Shown here in pieces: positions 17,345 through 26,263 of a stretch of 57,596 nucleotides of DNA. The notes beneath the pieces were generated by a model. That model saw nothing but the letters and a program-made list of their open reading frames with translations, did no database searches and was not told where the DNA came from. Each line of letters begins with the position of its first letter. The first letter of the stretch is position 1. The stretch lies in contig JAEZIB010000050.1 in the NCBI GenBank assembly GCA_023416275.1, forward strand, positions 1 through 57,596, in the 5' to 3' direction. This DNA is from Bacillota bacterium. GTDB lineage: Bacteria; Bacillota; Clostridia; Acetivibrionales; DSM-1351. The translations under genes were made by a program, and so were the position numbers.

Positions 17345-17454
17345 TAAAAAAGACATTCTGCTCCCATATTATTAGGGGAGTGAAACGCCTTTGTTTCGAA
17401 AAGATAATTTATTATATACACGCTAATCACTACCTATAAGCAGTAAAGGTTAGC
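17345..17454 (-). promoter_or_regulatory. ANTAR-type antitermination leader of glnN
   Basis: Reading the minus strand, hairpin P1 (17454-17422; GCTAA...TTAGC with inner TTACTGC/GTAGTGA) is followed by P2, GAAAC-AAAGGC-GTTTC (17397-17382). The P2 loop has A1 and G4. A terminator using GGCGTTTCACTCCC (17389-17376) pairs with GGGAGCAGAATGTC (17365-17352) and ends in a T-run. P2 and the terminator share GGCGTTTC and exclude each other. Confidence 0.75.
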
Positions 17455-17457
17455 TGC

Positions 17458-17485
17458 GGTATATTTAAGGTGTCAGCCTTGTCAA
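17458..17485 (-). promoter_or_regulatory. Promoter of glnN inside the end of aspS
   Basis: On the minus strand TTGACA (17485-17480), a 16-base spacer and TATACC (17463-17458). The predicted start is near 17451, just where leader hairpin P1 begins. It overlaps the aspS stop codon. Confidence 0.5.
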
Positions 17486-18778
17486 GTCTCTTGGGAACAA
17501 TGATGCTTCCCTGACGTTTTGTTGATTGAGCAGTCTCATCAACAGTCTTTCTAGTCCAATTCCAAGACCACCATGAGGCGGCATTCCATACTTATGAATC
17601 ATTAAATAGGATTCAAATTCCTCGGGGTCTAAATCTTTATCTTTCATTTTCTGAACCTGATCTTCATAGCTGTGTATTCTTTGACCTCCAGTAGTGATTT
17701 CAAGTCCTCTGAAAAACAAGTCAAAGCTAAGTGCATAATCAGGATCTTCCTTGTCATCCATTGCATAGAAAGGACGTTTTGAAGAAGGAAAGTGGGTAAT
17801 AAATACAAATTCGCTATTGTATTCTTTTTTAATATACTCGCTAATAGAAAGCTCTTCATCGGGGTCAAAGTCATAGTAATTTTTTATTTTATGGCCTGAC
17901 TCCTTTAATATTGATTTAGCTTCCATAAAGGTTAGAGCTGGAATAACATCAATTTCCGGCAAATCTACGTTTAGCAGCTTAAGCTCTGGACTATAATTGG
18001 TCTTCAGCTCTTTCATAACTGCACGAAGCATGCTTGTTTCCATTGCCATTACATCATACATATCATCTATATATGCCATTTCAAAGTCCAAGCCGATATA
18101 TTCATTTAGATGCCTTGATGTATTATGCTTTTCTGCTCTATAAACAGGAGCTATTTCAAAAACTCTGTCAAAAACACCTACCATTGTTTGTTTATAAAAT
18201 TGGGGACTTTGGGCTAAAAATGCCTTGCTACCAAAATAATCCATTTTAAAAATATTGGCACCGCCTTCAGCTCCTGTTTTAACAATCTTTGGAGAATGTA
18301 TTTCTGTAAAGCCGTTAGCAAGCATATGGTTTCTAAAGCCTGAAACAATTCCCTCCTGAAGCTTAAAAACAGCTCTTTGCCTATGGTTTCTCAATACATA
18401 GGGGCGATTTTCAAGATTGGTTTCCAAAGAAATATTCAATCCTTTTTTATTTATGCAAATTGGCATTTGAGCATAAGGGGTGGAGAGAACAGTAATGTAA
18501 TTTATGTGCAGTTCAAAACCGTTGTCAGCCCTTTCATCAAGGCTGACAATTCCACTGACTTTAACAGTAGAATTTTCTTGAATAGAACCTAAATCAAAAT
18601 CACATTTTAGAGGATCAAAAACACATTGAACCAAATACCTGCCAGTTCTAAGGATAATAAATGCAAAGCTTCCCATATCGCGGATTCGGTAAACAGAGCC
18701 GCTTAGTGTTAACTCAGAGCCATTTTGAACATTATCAGGACAAAAGGTTTTTAATGTGGAACTTTGTATTGATATCAT
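17465..18778 (-). CDS. aspS: Aspartyl-tRNA synthetase, archaeal (nondiscriminating) type
   Basis: 437 residues, the short archaeal-type AspRS2, not the ~590-residue bacterial form. An N-terminal OB-fold anticodon domain (about 15-105) precedes the class II catalytic core: TGAEGGANIFKMDYFGSKAFLAQSPQFYKQ, FEIAPVYRAEKHNTSRHLNEY (motif 2) and GGLGIGLERLLMRLL (motif 3). Its start lies three bases after gatB and its ribosome-binding site is inside gatB. Linkage to gatCAB suggests it charges both tRNA-Asp and tRNA-Asn, with Asp-tRNA-Asn then amidated. An AsnRS identity is less likely given this context, but sequence alone does not fully settle it. Confidence 0.88.
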   Translation of the reverse strand: MISIQSSTLKTFCPDNVQNGSELTLSGSVYRIRDMGSFAFIILRTGRYLVQCVFDPLKCDFDLGSIQENSTVKVSGIVSLDERADNGFELHINYITVLSTPYAQMPICINKKGLNISLETNLENRPYVLRNHRQRAVFKLQEGIVSGFRNHMLANGFTEIHSPKIVKTGAEGGANIFKMDYFGSKAFLAQSPQFYKQTMVGVFDRVFEIAPVYRAEKHNTSRHLNEYIGLDFEMAYIDDMYDVMAMETSMLRAVMKELKTNYSPELKLLNVDLPEIDVIPALTFMEAKSILKESGHKIKNYYDFDPDEELSISEYIKKEYNSEFVFITHFPSSKRPFYAMDDKEDPDYALSFDLFFRGLEITTGGQRIHSYEDQVQKMKDKDLDPEEFESYLMIHKYGMPPHGGLGIGLERLLMRLLNQQNVREASLFPRDLTRLTP

Positions 18779-18781
18779 AGA

Positions 18782-20242
18782 CTATATACCTCCTTTACGT
18801 TTGTCTAATTCCTTTTGAAGGATTTCCTGTATTAATTTTGGGTTTCCTCTACCAGCTAAAGCCCTTGAACATTGACCCATTAAGAAGCCAAAGGTCTTTT
18901 CCTTGCCGCCAATAAATTCTTCCACTGCTTTCTCATTATTTGATAATATTTTTCTTACTGTTTCTTCAACCTCACTACTGTCATTTATAACTTTATATCC
19001 ATTTTCAGATACAATGACCTCAGGCGTTTTGCCTGTATCAAACATCTCGGATAAAACTTTTTTGGAATTTGCAGAAGTTACTTCCTCGTTTTCAATCATT
19101 TTTATAAGTCTACCCAAAACATTTCCACTGAAAGGAATATCCTCTGGTGATAATTTTCTATCATTTAATATGCGGAGTACTTCAACAATTATAAAATTAG
19201 AGGCAGACTTGGGGTTCCCACATTCAGCAGCGGTACTTTCAAAAAAATCAGAAAGACTGACAGAGGTGAGAAGAAGTGCAGCATCTGTTTCGCTTAGACC
19301 AAAACCAGAGGTATATCGTTCAAATTTTTTGTCAGGTAGCTCAGGCATTTTATTTCTGATTGCTTCTATTTCTTCCTTTGAAAATGATATAGGTACAATG
19401 TCAGGCTCTGGAAAGTATCTGTAATCATGGGCATCTTCTTTACTTCTAAGAGACTTGCTCTCACCTTTATTGTCATCCCATCGTCTGGTTTCCTGTGTTA
19501 TTATTATTCCTTCGTCAAGAAGCTCGGATTGTCTTTGAATTTCACTATCAATGGATCTTGCAATAGCTTTCAAAGAGTTTATATTTTTCATTTCAGTTCT
19601 TGTGCCAAGTTTATCTGTTCCATAGGGTCTAACCGATACATTAACATCCGCTCTGAGTGAGCCCTCTTCCATACGGCAATCGGATATACCCGAGTACAGC
19701 AGCATCAAACGAACCTTTTCCACAAATTCCTTTGCTTCTTCAGATGAGGATAAATCAGGTTTTGTAACAATTTCAATCAGTGGGACCCCACATCTATTGT
19801 AGTCTGCAAGACTGTACTTACCAAATCCGTCATGAAGCAGTTTGCCAGCATCTTCTTCTAAATGAATTCTCTCAATTCTTATGAATTTTTCACCGTCTGG
19901 TGTATTTATAGTAAGACCACCGTCTTTACATATAGGCAAATCAAATTGTGATATTTGATAAGCTTTAGGCAAATCAGGATAAAAATAATTTTTTCTATCT
20001 AACTTTGAAAATTCATTTATTTGGCAATTAAGTGCTATACCTGATTTTATTGTATATTCTACAGCTTTTTTATTAAGCACTGGAAGAGTTCCAGGCATTC
20101 CTGTACAAACAGGACAGCATCTTGTGTTTGGCTCTCCGCCAAAACTTACAGGACAGTCGCAAAATATTTTTGATTTTGTAGATAATTCACAATGTATTTC
20201 AAGACCTATAGTAGGTATATATTTCATGATAGTAGTGTTCAT
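18782..20242 (-). CDS. gatB: Asp/Glu-tRNA amidotransferase subunit B
   Basis: 486 residues. The opening YIPTIGLEIHCELSTKSKIFCDC, then RCCPVCTGMPGTLPVLNKKAVE, DLPKAYQISQFDLPI and GSLRADVNVSVRP are GatB signatures. The C-terminal YqeY/tail domain (GQCSRALAGRGNPKLIQEILQKEL) binds tRNA. GatB activates and amidates misacylated Asp-tRNA-Asn or Glu-tRNA-Gln with ammonia tunnelled from GatA. No good ribosome-binding site precedes ATG 20242 (or ATG 20227); translation may be coupled to a small overlapping ORF that starts at 20276. Confidence 0.96.
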   Translation of the reverse strand: MNTTIMKYIPTIGLEIHCELSTKSKIFCDCPVSFGGEPNTRCCPVCTGMPGTLPVLNKKAVEYTIKSGIALNCQINEFSKLDRKNYFYPDLPKAYQISQFDLPICKDGGLTINTPDGEKFIRIERIHLEEDAGKLLHDGFGKYSLADYNRCGVPLIEIVTKPDLSSSEEAKEFVEKVRLMLLYSGISDCRMEEGSLRADVNVSVRPYGTDKLGTRTEMKNINSLKAIARSIDSEIQRQSELLDEGIIITQETRRWDDNKGESKSLRSKEDAHDYRYFPEPDIVPISFSKEEIEAIRNKMPELPDKKFERYTSGFGLSETDAALLLTSVSLSDFFESTAAECGNPKSASNFIIVEVLRILNDRKLSPEDIPFSGNVLGRLIKMIENEEVTSANSKKVLSEMFDTGKTPEVIVSENGYKVINDSSEVEETVRKILSNNEKAVEEFIGGKEKTFGFLMGQCSRALAGRGNPKLIQEILQKELDKRKGGI

Positions 20243-20276
20243 GCTTATATTTAGAATATTCTTTTAAATATTGCAC
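20199..20276 (-). CDS. Possible 25-codon leader ORF overlapping gatB
   Basis: GTG at 20276 has a strong ribosome-binding site (AAAAAAGGAGGG, eight bases upstream), far better than that of gatB. The frame encodes a 25-residue, Tyr/Lys/His-rich peptide and stops at 20199, 44 bases inside gatB in another frame. It may simply load ribosomes that reinitiate at gatB. Without conservation data this stays tentative. Confidence 0.35.
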   Translation of the reverse strand: MQYLKEYSKYKHEHYYHEIYTYYRS

Positions 20277-20384
20277 GAACTCGGCCCTCCTTTTTTAGTT
20301 ATTATGCTTCTAAAATGCTCTCGGCACTTAAACTGGTAGAGATTTGCTTTACCCATTCAGGGACTCAGCTTTAACATGTTCATA

Positions 20385-21851
20385 CTATATAGCCGGTACT
20401 CTTAAATTTATTTTAAAATCAGCCTCAAAGGCTGCTGCTGCTTTAAATATCTCATGTTCTCCAAGGGTTTTGCCTGTAAAGGATAGACCAATTGGAAGTC
20501 CGTTAGTATCATAGCCACATGGAACAGATATTGATGGGAGTCCTGCAATATTTACGGCAACGGTATAAATATCAGCCAAATACATGGTTAATGGATCATC
20601 TGTATTTTGACCAAGCTTGAAAGCAGTTTCTGGAGCGGTAGGATGCAGAATAATATCGTATTTAGTAAAAGCATCCTCAAAGCCTTTACTTATTAGGGTT
20701 CTAAGCTTAAGAGCTTTTTTATAGTACGCATCATAATATCCAGAAGCAAGGGCGTAAGTTCCTAATAATATACGCCTTTTGACTTCCTTTCCAAAGCCCT
20801 CTGCTCTTGAACGACCTATTAAGTCTTGATAGTTTTTGCATTTATCAGCTCTATAGCCATATTTTACTCCGTCATATCTTGATAAATTTGAGCTTGCCTC
20901 AGCGGAAGACATTAAGTAGTATGCTTGAATAGCGTACTTTAGTGAGGGCATTGAAAATTCTTCAATTTTTGCACCAAGCTTTTCCAATGAGGCTATTGAA
21001 TTATATAAAGAAGCTCTTACTTCGCTATTTAAACCTTCTGTCAGATATTCCTTGGGCAAACCGATTTTTAAATTCTTAATATCAATATTTTCTGAAACTG
21101 AAGAACTGTACAATGAAGGACTTTTATAGCTTAAAGAAGTTCCATCCTTTGCATCATGTCCTGTAATACTGTCTAATATTATTGCACAATCCTCCACAGT
21201 TTTCCCAATAGGACCAATTTGATCAAAGGAGGAAGCGAAGGCAATTAAACCATATCTTGAAACCAATCCATAGGTTGGCTTCATGCCAACTACGCCGCAA
21301 AAAGATGCTGGCTGTCTTACTGAGCCTCCTGTATCTGAGCCCAATGAACCAAGAGCTAGAGACGCTGATACTGAAGCGGCAGAGCCACCCGAAGAGCCAC
21401 CAGGAACTCTGTCTAAATCAAAAGGATTTTTTGTGGTTTTAAAAGCAGAATTCTCAGTAGAACCACCCATAGCAAATTCATCTAAATTGGTTTTACCCAA
21501 AATAACGGCATTATGGGCAATAAGTTTATCTACAGCAGTGGCCGTATACGGAGCAGTAAAATCCTCTAACATTTTGGAAGCACAGGTTGTTTTTGTGCCT
21601 TCAATACAAATATTATCCTTTATGCTAAGTGGAATTCCGCAAAGAGCAGAGCTGTTACCACTATTAATTAATTTCTGTGCCTCCTGCGCCTGCTCGATAG
21701 CCTTATCCTCGCATATAGAAAGGTAAGAACCAACGTGGTTATCTAGGCTCTTAATTCTATCAAGGTACATATTAGTAAGCTCTACTGCACTAATTTGCTT
21801 AGTATCAAGAAGCTTTCTGCTATTGCTTATAGTTAGTTTCGTAATATCCAT
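20385..21851 (-). CDS. gatA: Asp/Glu-tRNA amidotransferase subunit A
   Basis: 488-residue amidase-signature enzyme releasing ammonia from glutamine. It contains GIPLSIKDNICIEG (catalytic Lys), the Ser-cisSer-Lys core region GGSSGGSAASVSASLALGSLGSDTGGSVRQPASFCG, and YDAYYKKALKLRTLI. It lies between gatC (99 bp upstream) and gatB (142 bp downstream) in one operon. Confidence 0.97.
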   Translation of the reverse strand: MDITKLTISNSRKLLDTKQISAVELTNMYLDRIKSLDNHVGSYLSICEDKAIEQAQEAQKLINSGNSSALCGIPLSIKDNICIEGTKTTCASKMLEDFTAPYTATAVDKLIAHNAVILGKTNLDEFAMGGSTENSAFKTTKNPFDLDRVPGGSSGGSAASVSASLALGSLGSDTGGSVRQPASFCGVVGMKPTYGLVSRYGLIAFASSFDQIGPIGKTVEDCAIILDSITGHDAKDGTSLSYKSPSLYSSSVSENIDIKNLKIGLPKEYLTEGLNSEVRASLYNSIASLEKLGAKIEEFSMPSLKYAIQAYYLMSSAEASSNLSRYDGVKYGYRADKCKNYQDLIGRSRAEGFGKEVKRRILLGTYALASGYYDAYYKKALKLRTLISKGFEDAFTKYDIILHPTAPETAFKLGQNTDDPLTMYLADIYTVAVNIAGLPSISVPCGYDTNGLPIGLSFTGKTLGEHEIFKAAAAFEADFKINLRVPAI

Positions 21852-21950
21852 TGCGTATCCATGTCGTGCATTTCAAACAAAAACAGAATGATTGAAATAA
21901 CATGGACTGGCACCTCCTCCGTATAAATTTAAACTTTCAATTCTAATAAT

Positions 21951-22232
21951 TTAATCAATCATCTTTGGAATAGCAAAGCAATTGTCAATTCTATGTTTAG
22001 AGTTTGATAGAATTTTATTGCAATCAGAAGGTGTACCGGGAACATCTTCTCTCATATTATTTTTCATATGAGATATATGCTCGGTAGCATCTATATTATC
22101 AGTATCAATATCTTTAATGGCATCCATCAAACCAATGATATTCTCCATATCATTCGCAAGTGACTGCATCTCATCATTATCAAGTGAGAGTTTGGCAAGT
22201 GCTGATATATATTTTATATTAGAATTAGTCAT
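21951..22232 (-). CDS. gatC: Asp/Glu-tRNA amidotransferase subunit C
   Basis: 93-residue clamp protein that stabilises the GatA-GatB complex. It shows the family pattern ISALAKLSLDNDEMQ..., an ENIIGLMDAIKDIDTDNI core, and the C-terminal MREDVPG segment. ATG 22232 is preceded by TAGGAGGTTACC, the end of the structured leader described next. It is the first gene of gatCAB-aspS. Confidence 0.93.
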   Translation of the reverse strand: MTNSNIKYISALAKLSLDNDEMQSLANDMENIIGLMDAIKDIDTDNIDATEHISHMKNNMREDVPGTPSDCNKILSNSKHRIDNCFAIPKMID

Positions 22233-22360
22233 GGTAACCTCCTACGCCCCATTTGGGCACAAAATAAACTGTTTCAAAAATTGTACCACTTCTTACAAAA
22301 ATCACTTTTGGTTTTTGAGACTCGAAAACGCACCATGTTTGCACAAACTTTATTTTCGAG
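22233..22360 (-). promoter_or_regulatory. Structured SD-bearing leader of gatC
   Basis: Minus strand, 5' to 3': stem CTCGAAAAT...GTTTTCGAG enclosing a GTTT-GTGC-AAAC hairpin, then AAAAACCAAAAGTGATTTTT, then hairpin GCCC-AAAT-GGGGC and TAGGAGGTTACC-ATG. The same parts, in the same order, precede the ferredoxin gene, an RNA methyltransferase gene and aroC. A further TAGGAGGTTAT lies just upstream of the CTCG stem. Confidence 0.72.
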
Positions 22361-22483
22361 CTTATAACCTCCTAAGCTTACTTTTTGTATAAAAATTATT
22401 GTAAAACTATTTTGTGGAGAAACTCTCCATGTTATTAGAAATATTTATTATTTTTTTAACAAACTTCATTTAATATAAAATAA

Positions 22484-22526
22484 AAAAGCTGTACCAATAA
22501 AACATGTATAATGTTTATTGACACAG
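22484..22526 (-). terminator. Strong hairpin upstream of the gat leader
   Basis: On the minus strand GCTGTGTCAATAAAC pairs with GTTTTATTGGTACAGC, followed by a T-run. It could end a transcript entering from the right or act as an attenuator of gatCAB; I saw no ORF on the minus strand that would need it. Confidence 0.55.
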
Positions 22527-22735
22527 CGCCTTTGCTGCAAATCTTTAATTTACAATCATTATATTATACATCTTGCAAATTTGCAAGACTTTTTTAGTGT
22601 GAATTCATAAAAAAAATCTAGATTATGGATGTATTGTTGAATATACAAGGCTTGATTGCAGTTCGGCCTAAAAGGCTCCTAATATATAGAATTAATAAAA
22701 ATGCAGGATTTAAAAATTAAAATTGCAAAAACCTC

Positions 22736-22764
22736 TTGACGAATTTAAAGATTCTTAGTAGAAT
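22736..22764 (+). promoter_or_regulatory. Promoter of the glutamate synthase cluster
   Basis: TTGACG at 22736, a 17-base spacer and TAGAAT at 22759-22764, about 290 bp before the first gene and just upstream of the ANTAR-type leader. Confidence 0.6.
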
Positions 22765-22816
22765 AATAAATGAACATAGTTGCTGTTTTGTGAAAGCAGT
22801 TTAGTATCGTTAGATA

Positions 22817-22911
22817 ACCAATCATTTATGGTTGGTGATAAAAATAATATCAAAGAACAATGGCGTTCTCAAGATCAAAATAATATATTTGGTCAAGAGT
22901 GCGCTTTTTTT
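22817..22911 (+). promoter_or_regulatory. ANTAR-type antitermination leader of the glutamate synthase cluster
   Basis: P1 hairpin ACCAATCA-TTTA-TGGTTGGT (22817-22836), then P2 AGAAC-AATGGC-GTTCT (22854-22869), whose six-base loop has A1 and G4. The alternative terminator pairs GCGTTCTC (22863-22870) with GAGTGCGC (22897-22904), with an inner GATCAAA/TTTGGTC stem, and ends in TTTTTTT. P2 and the terminator share GCGTTCT. Confidence 0.78.
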
Positions 22912-23054
22912 GTATGGAAAATTATCCTATGCCTGCTGTACAAGAAATTATTATATCACCTTAGTGAATAGACATAAATAGGTATTAGATAGAATTTCCA
23001 AAGATTTTGTTTGTTTTATATGATTTTAATTCGAATGTAAAGGAAGTGAACGAT

Positions 23055-24149
23055 ATGTTATTAAAAGAGGGGCAAGTAAGAATACCATCAGGTTGTGCTA
23101 TATCAGGAATATTCAGCAAGAGCGGAGGAAGTATCACAGGTGAAAACATTGTAAAATCAATAGCCGTAATGCATGATCGCTCAAATGGTTTAGGTGGAGG
23201 CTTCGCTGGATATGGTATTTATCCGGAATATAAGGATGCATATGCATTCCATGTTTTTTTTGAGAGTAATGAAGCTAGGGAGGATGCTGAAAGGTTCATA
23301 AATAGACACTTTGATGTTGTAAATTTGAGCAGGATTCCTACAAGAAAGCATCCTAGGATAACAGATGCACCGCTAATATGGAGATATTTTGTTTCTCCGC
23401 TGTATGGAAAATTGGAGGAAAGCCAGCTAGATGAAAAGGAATACGTAGCTAGATGTGTTTTGAAAATTAATACAAGAATTAAAGGTGCATATGTCTTCTC
23501 TAGCGGGAAAAATATGGGGGTATTCAAGGCTGTAGGCTTTCCGGAGGATGTTGGAGAGTTTTATAAACTTGAAGGCTATTCAGGCTATTGCTGGACAGCT
23601 CATGGCAGATATCCAACCAATACGCCTGGATGGTGGGGTGGAGCACATCCATTTTCACTTCTTGACTATACAATAGTACACAATGGTGAAATATCATCTT
23701 ATGATGCAAACAGACGGTTCATGGAAATGTTCGGATATAAGTGCTCATTGCTTACAGATACAGAGGTTATAACTTATATATTTGATTACCTTAATAGAAG
23801 GCAGGGAATATCATTACAGGATTGTGCATCAATTATAGCAGCTCCTTTCTGGAGTGAAATAGACAAAATGCCTGAGGATATGAAGAAGAAATTTACAGCA
23901 ATCAGAGACGTTTATGCAAGCCTTCTAATTACTGGGCCTTTCTCAATTATCTTGGGATACGAGGGTGGAATGATGGCACTAAATGATAGACTAAAGCTTC
24001 GTTCAATGGTTGCAGCAGAGAAGGATGATTTACTTTTAGTAGCTAGTGAAGAAAGTGCAATTAGGGTTATTTATCCTGAGGTGGACAGAATATGGAGCCC
24101 TAAAGGTGGAGAACCGGTAATTGCAACACTTGCAGGGGGTGAAGGCTAA
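23055..24149 (+). CDS. Glutamate synthase glutaminase domain as a separate protein
   Basis: 364 residues. I start it at ATG 23055 (AAAGGAAG upstream). It is a class II glutamine amidotransferase: PSGCAISGIFSKSGG puts the nucleophile candidate at Cys14, implying removal of a short propeptide. WTAHGRYPTNTPGWWGGAHPF and DYTIVHNGEISSYDANRRF are the ammonia-channel and substrate motifs. In large glutamate synthases this is the N-terminal part of GltB; here it is free-standing, as in archaeal-type systems. Its stop overlaps the next start (TAATG). It should deliver glutamine-derived ammonia to the FMN subunit. Confidence 0.9.
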   Translation: MLLKEGQVRIPSGCAISGIFSKSGGSITGENIVKSIAVMHDRSNGLGGGFAGYGIYPEYKDAYAFHVFFESNEAREDAERFINRHFDVVNLSRIPTRKHPRITDAPLIWRYFVSPLYGKLEESQLDEKEYVARCVLKINTRIKGAYVFSSGKNMGVFKAVGFPEDVGEFYKLEGYSGYCWTAHGRYPTNTPGWWGGAHPFSLLDYTIVHNGEISSYDANRRFMEMFGYKCSLLTDTEVITYIFDYLNRRQGISLQDCASIIAAPFWSEIDKMPEDMKKKFTAIRDVYASLLITGPFSIILGYEGGMMALNDRLKLRSMVAAEKDDLLLVASEESAIRVIYPEVDRIWSPKGGEPVIATLAGGEG

Positions 24150-25654
24150 TGGGAATAAATTTATATGCACCTCAATATGAGGTTAATAGAGATCAAAATA
24201 AATGTATTAAATGTAAAGTATGTATGCGTCAGTGTGCAAATGAAGTACACAGCTATGATGATGAATTAAATATAATGGTAGCTGATGAAAGTAAATGCGT
24301 TGATTGTCAAAGATGCGTGACATTATGTCCAACACGAGCACTGCGTATAACTAAGTATAAAAATGAATTTAAAGAAAATGCAAACTGGACAGATAAGACT
24401 ATTACAGAGATTTACAAGCAAGCAGATACAGGTGGTGTGCTTTTATCATCGATGGGTAATCCTGTGCCGTATCCTATTTATTGGGATAAATTGCTTATAA
24501 ATGCTAGCCAGGTAACTAATCCATCCATTGATCCGCTAAGAGAACCAATGGAAACAAGAGTTCAATTAGGAGCAAAGCCTGAAAAGTTGGAATTCGATAA
24601 TGAAGGAAAGCTAAAGACAAAATTGCCTCCTAGACTAAAAATTAATGTGCCAATAATGTTTTCAGCAATGTCTTATGGCTCTATAAGCAGAAACGCGCAT
24701 GAAAGCCTTGCCAGAGCAGCTGAAGAGCTGGGTACATTCTATAATACCGGTGAAGGCGGACTAAATGAAGAATTCTATAAATATGGTAACAACACTATAG
24801 TTCAGGTTGCATCAGGTAGATTTGGAGTTCATTCAGGATATCTTAATACAGGGGCAGCCATTGAAATAAAAATGGGGCAAGGGGCAAAACCTGGAATTGG
24901 CGGACATTTACCGGGAGAAAAGGTTGGAGAAGATGTTTCAAAAACCAGAATGATTCCTATTGGTAGTGATGCAATTTCACCTGCGCCTCACCATGATATC
25001 TATTCTATAGAAGATTTAAGGCAGCTTGTTTTTTCATTGAAAGAGGCAACTGCATATACTAAGCCAATAATAGTAAAGATAGCTGCTGTTCACAATGTTG
25101 CGGCAATAGCTTCAGGTATTGCGCGTTCAGGAGCAGATATTATTGCTATTGACGGTTATAGAGGCGGTACAGGTGCTGCGCCTACAAGAATAAGAGACAA
25201 TGTTGGTATTCCAATTGAGTTGGCACTGGCATCTGTAGATCAAAGGCTTAGAGATGAAGGAATAAGAAATAATATATCGTTAGTTGTAGCAGGAAGTATA
25301 AGAAACAGTGGAGATATTATTAAAGCTATAGCACTAGGAGCAGATGCGGTATATATTGGAACCTCAGCATTAATTGCACTAGGCTGTCATGTTTGCAGAT
25401 CCTGTCATGGCGGTAAATGCAATTGGGGAATAGCTACTCAGAGACCTGACTTAGTTAAGAGATTAAACCCAGATATAGGCTATAAGCGTTTGGTAAACCT
25501 TATTCATGCTTGGGATCATGAAATAAAAGAAATGCTTGGCGGTATGGGAATTAATGCTATTGAGAGTTTGAAGGGCAACCGCTTGATGCTAAGAGGTATA
25601 GGATTAAGCCAAAAGGAGCTTGAAATACTGGGTGTTATGCATGCTGGCGAATAG
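24149..25654 (+). CDS. gltB: Glutamate synthase FMN domain with N-terminal ferredoxin module
   Basis: 501 residues. Residues about 15-70 hold two 4Fe-4S sets (CIKCKVCMRQC and CVDCQRCVTLC). The remainder is the FMN/2-oxoglutarate synthase barrel: MFSAMSYGSISRNAHESLARAAEELG, NTGEGGL, GQGAKPGIGGHLPGEKV, ISPAPHHDIYSIEDL, DGYRGGTGAAP and LVVAGSIRNSGDIIKAIALGADAV. A C-terminal Cys segment, CHVCRSCHGGKCNWG, fits the 3Fe-4S site. This is the archaeal-type arrangement with a fused ferredoxin rather than the long bacterial GltB. Confidence 0.93.
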   Translation: MGINLYAPQYEVNRDQNKCIKCKVCMRQCANEVHSYDDELNIMVADESKCVDCQRCVTLCPTRALRITKYKNEFKENANWTDKTITEIYKQADTGGVLLSSMGNPVPYPIYWDKLLINASQVTNPSIDPLREPMETRVQLGAKPEKLEFDNEGKLKTKLPPRLKINVPIMFSAMSYGSISRNAHESLARAAEELGTFYNTGEGGLNEEFYKYGNNTIVQVASGRFGVHSGYLNTGAAIEIKMGQGAKPGIGGHLPGEKVGEDVSKTRMIPIGSDAISPAPHHDIYSIEDLRQLVFSLKEATAYTKPIIVKIAAVHNVAAIASGIARSGADIIAIDGYRGGTGAAPTRIRDNVGIPIELALASVDQRLRDEGIRNNISLVVAGSIRNSGDIIKAIALGADAVYIGTSALIALGCHVCRSCHGGKCNWGIATQRPDLVKRLNPDIGYKRLVNLIHAWDHEIKEMLGGMGINAIESLKGNRLMLRGIGLSQKELEILGVMHAGE

Positions 25655-25826
25655 CTCGAATATAGAGTTAGTACGAAAATAGTGCTTATTTGAGCCTCAA
25701 AAACTACAAGTGGTTTTTGCAAGTAGTAGTGATGTATGCAAAATAAAAACACACTATAAACCAGCAAATGGTTATCCACGATAGTTTCACTTTAATTTTT
25801 GCCCAAAGTGGGCGTGGGAGGTTAGT
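25655..25826 (+). promoter_or_regulatory. Structured SD-bearing leader of the four-cluster ferredoxin gene
   Basis: Begins with AGCTCGAATATAGAG..., has the ACTACAAGTGGTTTTT segment, and ends with hairpin GCCCA-AAG-TGGGC then GTGGGAGGTTAGT-ATG. It lies inside what would otherwise be a tight operon and may set translation of the downstream gene separately. Confidence 0.7.
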
Positions 25827-26258
25827 ATGAAAAAAATATATGTTAATGAGGATAGATGTTTAGGCTGCCATCTTTGCGAGTATTATTGTGCTTTTGCTCA
25901 TAGTGGTGCAAAGGATATGGTAAAAGCATTCTCTGGGGAAGCAAAGCCGCAGCCAAGATTAACTATAGAAGAAGGAGACAGTATTAATTTTGCAGTTTCC
26001 TGCAGACATTGTGAAGTGCCTCTTTGCGTGAAATCCTGTATTACAGGTGCAATGCAAAAGGATGAAAATGGTATGGTTTATGTTGATGAATCAAGATGTG
26101 TAGGTTGCTATACCTGTATTCTTGTCTGCCCGTATGGTGCTGTACTGCCAGGTAAGGAAAAGGCAATTAAAAAATGTGACCTTTGCATGGAAAACGGTAA
26201 GCCTGCATGTGCAGAAAACTGTCCGAATTTAGCTATTGTATATGAGGAAAGGGAGTGA
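25827..26258 (+). CDS. Four-cluster ferredoxin-like electron carrier
   Basis: 143 residues with sixteen Cys in four sets: CLGCHLCEYYC, CRHCEVPLCVKSC, CVGCYTCILVCPYGA and CDLCMENGKPACAENCP. This is the HycB/CooF-type ferredoxin fold, which carries electrons between oxidoreductase subunits. It is followed with overlap by an FAD oxidoreductase, suggesting these two replace the GltD subunit in feeding electrons to the FMN protein. The start is fixed by the leader (GGGAGGTTAGT-ATG). Confidence 0.88.
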   Translation: MKKIYVNEDRCLGCHLCEYYCAFAHSGAKDMVKAFSGEAKPQPRLTIEEGDSINFAVSCRHCEVPLCVKSCITGAMQKDENGMVYVDESRCVGCYTCILVCPYGAVLPGKEKAIKKCDLCMENGKPACAENCPNLAIVYEERE

Positions 26259-26263
26259 TTACA

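Noticed and set aside
22233..22360. T-box riboswitch before gatCAB
   Set aside because: A tGGTACa-like stretch occurs (AGAAGTGGTACAATT on the minus strand), but the T-box consensus (AGGGTGGnACCGCG), stem I and specifier loop are not recognisable, and the same leader precedes unrelated genes.
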